DNA of 32,107 nt from Mesostigma viride (lineage: Eukaryota; Streptophyta; Mesostigmatophyceae; Mesostigmatales; Mesostigmataceae): the NCBI GenBank assembly GCA_009746045.1, contig RPFO01001289.1:1-32107 (forward strand), given 5' to 3'. Position 1 is the first letter of the stretch. The number at the start of each line of letters is the position of its first letter. Positions 27,421-32,107 of the stretch are shown here, in pieces. A program made the translations under genes and the position numbers. Below the pieces are notes generated by a model. It searched no databases. It worked only from the letters and a program-made list of their open reading frames with translations, and had not been told where the DNA came from.

Positions 27421-29689
27421 CCTTGGCAAAATCAGGGGCCTGCGGTAAGATTGCAGCAGAAAAATTACCTTGGGCCTCCGAGACACCCGGTTGCACCAAA
27501 GTGAGGCCATGGCTGGCCATCTGAGGAATGGTGATGACGGCTTCAGTCACCCGCTTGCGCATAGCCAGCTGCCGCGTGGACGTCACAGCATCCAGCGACC
27601 ACTGCGTGCGCATCTTGGCAATGCTCGCCGTTGGCTGAGGCAGCACCGTCCGATGCTTGTCCCACGCCGATGAGCCCGCCGCCCGTACCTCCACCATGCT
27701 GACCTCCACCACGCCCGCAGCCGCGGAAGGGTTGAGGCGTGCAGCCCCGGCTGAAGAACTGAAGCATGAGACCGGCACACTGGCCCGCTTCAGGCCAGCC
27801 CCATCCCAATCAGGGATGTAAGATGCCTCCTCCGCCCTATAGTCCACCTGAACCATGGCGCGAGCAAGGACATCCACCCCGAGTAGTGCGGAATATCCAC
27901 ACTTGTTGACCACCAGCGCATACGCGGACACGGTGGTCATGCTAGAGGCGCGCAACGGATTGAAAATCACGTTGACTTTAACCGCCGTCATAGCGTACGG
28001 CTTACTAGCCGGACCCTGCCAACCTGACACAGACACGGGGCTTTCCACTAAGCCACCGTTCTCGTAGGTCAGGTTCAGCATGGTGGCCAAGTCTGTGCTG
28101 ATGACTAGCGGCTGAGCACCGCTATCAAGCTTGACTGCGCCAACCAACGGACATGTCACCATGTCGCTCCATACATCTCCACAGGCTCCAACTGCTTGGA
28201 ACGCTATGGACGGCTCACCATTGGGGTATGGAACCACCGTGGGAACCTGGGGAACTGCACTAGTGCGCTGCTGGCTACTTGTGCTGACCACTCCCGCTTG
28301 CACCACGGGCACTGCGGCTTCTACCGGCTGACGCCCGTAGGTGACGGACTCAGAATTGCGCAAGGTGCGCACATCATGCCCATCTGCGAACAACTGGATC
28401 TCGGACACAACCGACCCCAGCCACTCAACCCCCTTCTGCCCGAAGGTGTCGACCACCTGCCGTGCTGAAAACATGGGTACGTCCACAATGAACGGCATTG
28501 GGTACACAGGCGCCAATCGCCTACGCTGCTCCAGCCCAGCAGGGTTCGCATGCTCAAAAGCAGATTGCACCCCAGCCAGCGGCATGGAAAAGGACGCGGG
28601 CAACTGCCCGGCAGGCAACATGGGTGCCTGCTGAAAAGAAAGCGGGCTGCGTGCCTGCTTGCCTTTGGTAGCCTCCGCAGCGTTGATCTCGACGTCACCC
28701 GGCATGGGCGCCCAGAATGGGTCCTCCCGGTACACCGTCGCGAATTGGTTGGGGGGCGCCGTCGCCTCCTCACCATGCTTGATGGCAGCCACCTGGGCTT
28801 CCATCGAGTCGGTCTTGCCCGCCATCTCGGCGAAGTGGACCGTCTTGATGCCCGCGGCTGGACACTTGTTCATCAGGTGCCACTTCGTGTCTGCCCCATG
28901 CGGCTTCGTGCAGCGGCTTGGACACTCGCGACTAAGGTGCCCATCCTTGTCGCAAAGGTAACATTTACCGCGTGACGGGGTGGGTGCGCCCAGCGCGCCT
29001 TGCACGCCCTGCGCCTCCTGAGTCCCATCCGATGTCGGCGGACGACCGCCTCCGCCTCGACCACCACCGCGACCCCGACCACCGTAGCCACTGCCGCCGC
29101 CACCACGACGACTGACACCGCCGCTGCCCCCGTGACCGGCGTTGCCACCACCCTGAGTGCCGACATATTCACCGCGCCCCGCACCAGGCAGCCGCTGGCC
29201 ACCCTTGACCGCGATGGCCTTCTCCATCTCAGCCATCTTCTTGCGCATCTCAGCCAGCTCAGACGAGATACCCTTCTCGCCTTCCGCACGCTTCCTGAGC
29301 AGCCGCTTGAATGCTGCACAGAGAGTCACCAAAGTCCACTCCCCACCGGGCGGCTCCGGAAGATCGATGGCCAGCAGGGGCACTGCACTCCGCCATAACC
29401 GGCAAGCCTTGGTCTGCGTATAATCAGGCACTTTGCCCGCAAACGCGAGGAGCCGGTCAAGGGAGAAAGCCGGATCCTCACCCTCGGCGACGGTGAACGC
29501 TCCATTCCATTCCGCGATGGCCTTGACGTGCTCAACTGGGTACTCCAGCCGCAGTTGCTGCCACAGCTGCTCTGCCGGGTCGACATCGAAGATGATCGAG
29601 TCGAGATCCGGTGTGCCCATGTCCGTGAGCGCAAACCATATGTCCGTGCGATGACATCGGTCCACGAGCGCTCGGTAATGCTGGACCAA
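26813..29689 (-). CDS. Element C Gag C-terminus, retropepsin, DNMT N-terminal part
   Basis: 958 codons. Residues 1-160 are a helical Gag domain (EQLWQQLRLEYPVEHVKAIAEWN; LAEMRKKMAEMEKAIA coiled coil). Residues 163-240 form an RGG-type glycine/arginine-rich tract, and 243-256 a CCHC knuckle (CYLCDKDGHLSREC). Residues 518-605 are a retropepsin with active site LDSGAQPLVI (Asp 522, near 28126) and ALLGVDVL. The DNMT motifs I to VIII occupy 758-946. The apparent stop at 26813 falls inside the DNMT domain. The true N-terminus lies upstream, in 29690-30956. The residue 610-755 linker has no recognised domain. Confidence 0.9.
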   Translation of the reverse strand: MVQHYRALVDRCHRTDIWFALTDMGTPDLDSIIFDVDPAEQLWQQLRLEYPVEHVKAIAEWNGAFTVAEGEDPAFSLDRLLAFAGKVPDYTQTKACRLWRSAVPLLAIDLPEPPGGEWTLVTLCAAFKRLLRKRAEGEKGISSELAEMRKKMAEMEKAIAVKGGQRLPGAGRGEYVGTQGGGNAGHGGSGGVSRRGGGGSGYGGRGRGGGRGGGGRPPTSDGTQEAQGVQGALGAPTPSRGKCYLCDKDGHLSRECPSRCTKPHGADTKWHLMNKCPAAGIKTVHFAEMAGKTDSMEAQVAAIKHGEEATAPPNQFATVYREDPFWAPMPGDVEINAAEATKGKQARSPLSFQQAPMLPAGQLPASFSMPLAGVQSAFEHANPAGLEQRRRLAPVYPMPFIVDVPMFSARQVVDTFGQKGVEWLGSVVSEIQLFADGHDVRTLRNSESVTYGRQPVEAAVPVVQAGVVSTSSQQRTSAVPQVPTVVPYPNGEPSIAFQAVGACGDVWSDMVTCPLVGAVKLDSGAQPLVISTDLATMLNLTYENGGLVESPVSVSGWQGPASKPYAMTAVKVNVIFNPLRASSMTTVSAYALVVNKCGYSALLGVDVLARAMVQVDYRAEEASYIPDWDGAGLKRASVPVSCFSSSAGAARLNPSAAAGVVEVSMVEVRAAGSSAWDKHRTVLPQPTASIAKMRTQWSLDAVTSTRQLAMRKRVTEAVITIPQMASHGLTLVQPGVSEAQGNFSAAILPQAPDFAKGAVVLELFAGIGGGIAGFLAAGGVCRKLIAVEPSHKARQVYFSHCGVLSREYPAQFPPSAWRDPFGECPQDIRAIGEVQVQQLLRRHHAIDLVIAGWECQGLSQAGQGRGLADPRSALFWELLRVVGLLQSRQPHPPAYLFENVVAGDSPHQAVREDWATIVALLGEPIVCDNAGLGGLTHRLRAYWTNVACATGVQAVLGP

Positions 29690-29822
29690 AACCTGGACCT
29701 TCTTCTTGGTCAGGTCATGGAAAAAAGGTGAATAAAATCCATCACCATCTCATGGCGAAGAGGATACCCCGAGGCATAACGATAAGTGTTACAATGAGCT
29801 CGGAAGAGCTCATAGGCTTCCT
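29690..29822 (-). other. Gag coding segment in shifted frames (element C)
   Basis: Between the two long ORFs, the minus strand reads CDLEEAYELFRAHCNTYRY and then HDLTKKKVQVL in successive frames, typical Gag-like helical sequence. Single missing bases at a C3 run (29833-29835) and an A6 run (29721-29726) would make Gag continuous from 30956 onward. Confidence 0.7.
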
Positions 29823-30956
29823 CTAAGTCGCACCCGTGCCTGCTGAGGTGAACTTCTCGCGAAGCTCCACCTTGGGCAGCGATGGCACACGAGTGGATTC
29901 GCCATGCACGCCGTACGGCATGCGGTGGGGTCGCTGGACGTCGTCGCCCTCACCCCATGGTATGCTGGCTACCTCCCGATCGACTTGGCCCCAGCCGAAG
30001 TCTGACCGAGTGCCGCCAAGCCTGGGCCGCCCTGCGGTGCCACCCAACGGCGTTGCTGCCGCCGTCATGGGTGGCCGACCTGTGCTAAACAAGCCACCTG
30101 ATGCTCCCCCCCTGGGGGCTGCACCATACCCGCCGCGCCACGATAACGTGCCTTGGTTGGGTGCCCGTAGGTTCCCCCCCAGCGTATAAGATGCGTCGGC
30201 AGTCGACCGGGTGCCTACCCGACCGACGTTCGGCTGCAGCTCGTCATCCTGCGCCATTTCCCCGTCGCCCCGCCGTTGACCGCTTGGTCCGACGCGTGGC
30301 TGACTGGGCTCAACGTTGCGTAGTGGACCTGTCCCACTGCGCTCTTCGTCGAAGTGTCCGCGTTGGTCGCGCAGCGCCTCATGTCGCCGCGCTTCCTCGG
30401 CAGCGGCCTCCTCGTCGGCAGCCTGCCTGGCCTCGGCGTCGCGTTGGGCCGCAGCTTGGCAGGCGCGTGCAGCTTCCGTGGTTGCCTCCGCCTGCCGCCG
30501 TTGCTCAGCGCGCTCCGTAGCACGCCTCGCTTCAGCCGTAGATTCCGCGCGCTCCAAAGCAAGTCGCACAGTTTCTTCAACAAGCGTCGCCTGTTGCGAT
30601 AACTGCGTCGCTTGCTGAGCTCGGAGTGCCGCCAGCTCTGCCGCTTGCTCTTGCAGCAGGCGCAGCACTTGGGTAAGAGCACCACCGTCCCCTGCCGAAG
30701 AAAGGGAAGGCGCTCCATTACCTAACAAAGCGGTGTCCGCACTAGTGCCGAGACGACCGCTGGGCGGGTCAGTTGCTTGACCGCCCGTAGCTGCCGGCGC
30801 TGACCCACCACTGCCTGATGCTGTGGGGTCAGTTCCTGACATGTTGATGGTGGTATCGACCCTGGAGAGCTCCTGCCCGTCGGTGTCGACGCCCGTGTTG
30901 GCACAGCCTGCGTGGCTTGCCAAAAACGCTGTGACCGACCTAGTGTGATATGACAT
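29823..30956 (-). CDS. Element C Gag N-terminal part with long coiled coil
   Basis: First in-frame ATG at 30956 (MSYHTRSV), with another at 30842 (MSGTDPTASG) that better fits the low-complexity start; I favour 30842. A Ser/Gly/Ala-rich leader is followed by about 115 residues of Ala/Glu/Arg/Gln heptad-like sequence, LLQEQAAELAALRAQQ to EEARRHEALRDQRG, a strong coiled coil. Then comes a disordered Gly/Pro/Arg-rich region. The ORF ends at 29823 by an apparent one-base break. Likely a self-assembling structural protein. The 5' leader between LTR and ATG is only about 160-270 bases. Confidence 0.75.
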   Translation of the reverse strand: MSYHTRSVTAFLASHAGCANTGVDTDGQELSRVDTTINMSGTDPTASGSGGSAPAATGGQATDPPSGRLGTSADTALLGNGAPSLSSAGDGGALTQVLRLLQEQAAELAALRAQQATQLSQQATLVEETVRLALERAESTAEARRATERAEQRRQAEATTEAARACQAAAQRDAEARQAADEEAAAEEARRHEALRDQRGHFDEERSGTGPLRNVEPSQPRVGPSGQRRGDGEMAQDDELQPNVGRVGTRSTADASYTLGGNLRAPNQGTLSWRGGYGAAPRGGASGGLFSTGRPPMTAAATPLGGTAGRPRLGGTRSDFGWGQVDREVASIPWGEGDDVQRPHRMPYGVHGESTRVPSLPKVELREKFTSAGTGAT

Positions 30957-31101
30957 AAACTGCCACAACCACTACCAAGTAGCAACGGTCTAATCTGAAA
31001 GACTTAATGGTTGATCAGGCCACTATGTGTGCTAGTCTTCCCCAGAAAACTGCACACCGTCTCTCTTTGCTGAAATGAAAATGTTCCTTTGCAGATGGAG
31101 C

Positions 31102-31114
31102 TAGTCTCTTCGAG
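31102..31114 (-). promoter_or_regulatory. Putative self-priming primer-binding site of element C
   Basis: On the minus strand CTCGAAGAGACTA starts at the first base after the 5' LTR. Its exact complement, TAGTCTCTTCGAG in the transcript, lies inside the LTR at 31531-31519. There is no TGG tRNA site. This matches the layout of Tf1/sushi-type elements, where the transcript's own 5' end primes cDNA. Confidence 0.65.
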
Positions 31115-32012
31115 TAATGAAAAGAGGGCTCTCAGCCGAGGACAAGGAACTGTCCCTCGTGCCTGATGACCACCTTCTTGATCCCCTTGTGTACCGTCGC
31201 GTGCCGCGTTTGAATATCCTTGCTGGGGCGTTAGCTAGACGCTCCAACTACTCTAATTGCGACAATATGATGGTGCAAGAGGATGCTTTTGCCTCCCCTG
31301 CTATAGAACAATGCTTTCACAACACACACTTTGCACAGTCTGATGATGAAGCCGCACATGCGGAATTTATTGAGAAAGTTAATACAATTACAACACGTTG
31401 ATAGTCTCAATATCGATGCACTCCATGCTCACGAGCCCGCAGTTAGGCAGCGCTCCATGACATGCTACCGGCCTTGCTCCCAAGGAAAGGGAGAAACACG
31501 AAGGCCACTAACGAGAGACTCGAAGAGACTACACGCTGCGTGAGAGTCCTCTTCGACTATGAACCAAACCATTCGTCATGCCACACGCATGACACACGCC
31601 ACACTTGTCAGTCCAGCCAGGAATGCCAAAACTATCTTGCTGCCTGAACCATGCAAATAGAAACCGCATTCCAGTTGCCGTCCTGGCTTTCTACCACACA
31701 TGCCAACAAAAGCAGGAAGGCATCCCGACAAATCTAAATTGCTACCCTGTTGCCGATCTCATCTCCTAGAGGCTCCGGCATTTCTGTCCCTGGGAATGTC
31801 CGGCATTGAGTCACGTCCACCAAGGTCGAAGCATAATATCCTTCAGACAATCTGCACGCTCACACCTTGCGTGTGAGTGGCCCAGCAAACATTGCGTCTA
31901 ATCGTTCCTTTCTAGAAGAAATCCCTTTGTAGGGCTGCCAGCGATTTCGCATTCATTCCAGCGATCTGGCTCCGCACCGCAAATTGTCCTTTTCCATTTT
32001 CTGTCCAGTCCT
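31115..32012 (-). repeat. 5' LTR of element C
   Basis: 898 bp. If self-priming holds, transcription starts near 31531, making U3 about 481 bp and R-U5 about 417 bp. The predicted transcript 5' end is also one arm of a small hairpin (31521-31530 with 31545-31555). No TATA box is obvious upstream of 31531. The right flank begins AGTTACG, unlike the left flank ATGAT, so no target duplication is visible. Confidence 0.8.
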
Positions 32013-32107
32013 AGTTACGTTAAATAGTGCCGGAACCTTTTGCCGCCTGAGGCAAATCGGGCCGGGAAAAACCAACTTATTTTTGGCCGGGAATAACCAC
32101 TTCCGAG
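32013..32107. other. Flank right of element C with a short tandem repeat
   Basis: 95 bp. GGCCGGGAAAAACCAACTT (32060-32078) recurs as GGCCGGGAATAACCACTT (32085-32102), period about 25 bp, the start of a possible minisatellite. No gene. Confidence 0.5.

Larger units (their letters stand above)
21415..32012 (-). mobile_element. Ty3/gypsy-like LTR retrotransposon C with DNA methyltransferase and PHD finger
   Basis: 898-bp direct repeats (21415-22312 and 31115-32012), with only two differences seen, flank a minus-strand coding block. The order is Gag coiled coil, Gag helical part, zinc knuckle, retropepsin, C5-cytosine methyltransferase, RT, RNase H, DD35E integrase and PHD finger. RT before integrase gives gypsy order. 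A 13-nt self-complementary primer site sits exactly at the inner LTR edge. There is no clear target duplication outside the repeats and no clean polypurine tract, so the outer structure may be rearranged. The four internal frame breaks are all single missing bases in homopolymer runs. Confidence 0.87.

Overview
The window is a stack of eukaryotic retrotransposons with no recognisable single-copy host gene. Nothing bacterial is present (no operons, Shine-Dalgarno sites, rRNA or tRNA). Long LTR retrotransposons, AATAAA-type poly(A) signals, (GGCAAG)n and (AAC)n coding microsatellites, and a retroelement-borne cytosine methyltransferase suggest a large repeat-rich algal or protist genome. A green alga/charophyte or a dinoflagellate are the best guesses, because both lineages are known to have DNMT-carrying retrotransposons. 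The species cannot be fixed from the sequence.

Layout. (1) 1-16610: a Ty1/copia-like element (B). Its 5' LTR is cut by the window edge (1-295), and its 3' LTR is 15963-16610. A second, younger copia-like element (A, 574-9063) is inserted into B's first ORF. A has 455-bp LTRs, a 5-bp target duplication CCAGG and AGTT...AACT termini. Both elements share an unusual layout: an extra 5' ORF, Gag with zinc knuckles, integrase, then an aspartic protease placed after integrase, then RT and RNase H with HGDD in place of YVDD. In B, gag and pol are in one frame separated only by TGA-CTAG, a classic readthrough context. (2) 16611-18888: a duplicated non-coding repeat (560-bp and 130-bp modules). (3) 18889-20639: gene-poor sequence with a strong hairpin and short tandem repeats. 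(4) 20640-21415: a 5'-truncated LINE reverse transcriptase. (5) 21415-32012, minus strand: a Ty3/gypsy-like element (C) with 898-bp LTRs. It encodes Gag, retropepsin, a C5-cytosine DNA methyltransferase, RT, RNase H, integrase and a C-terminal PHD finger.

The most notable object is element C. It carries a DNA-methylation writer between protease and RT, and a histone-reader-type PHD finger after integrase. The 13 nt at its primer-binding position are a perfect complement of a stretch inside its own LTR, which suggests Tf1-like self-priming.

Caution: about a dozen reading-frame breaks occur in four unrelated elements. All that I could trace are of the same class (one base missing), and the clearest ones lie in homopolymer runs. 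Many are probably consensus errors, so these elements should not be called dead on frame breaks alone.
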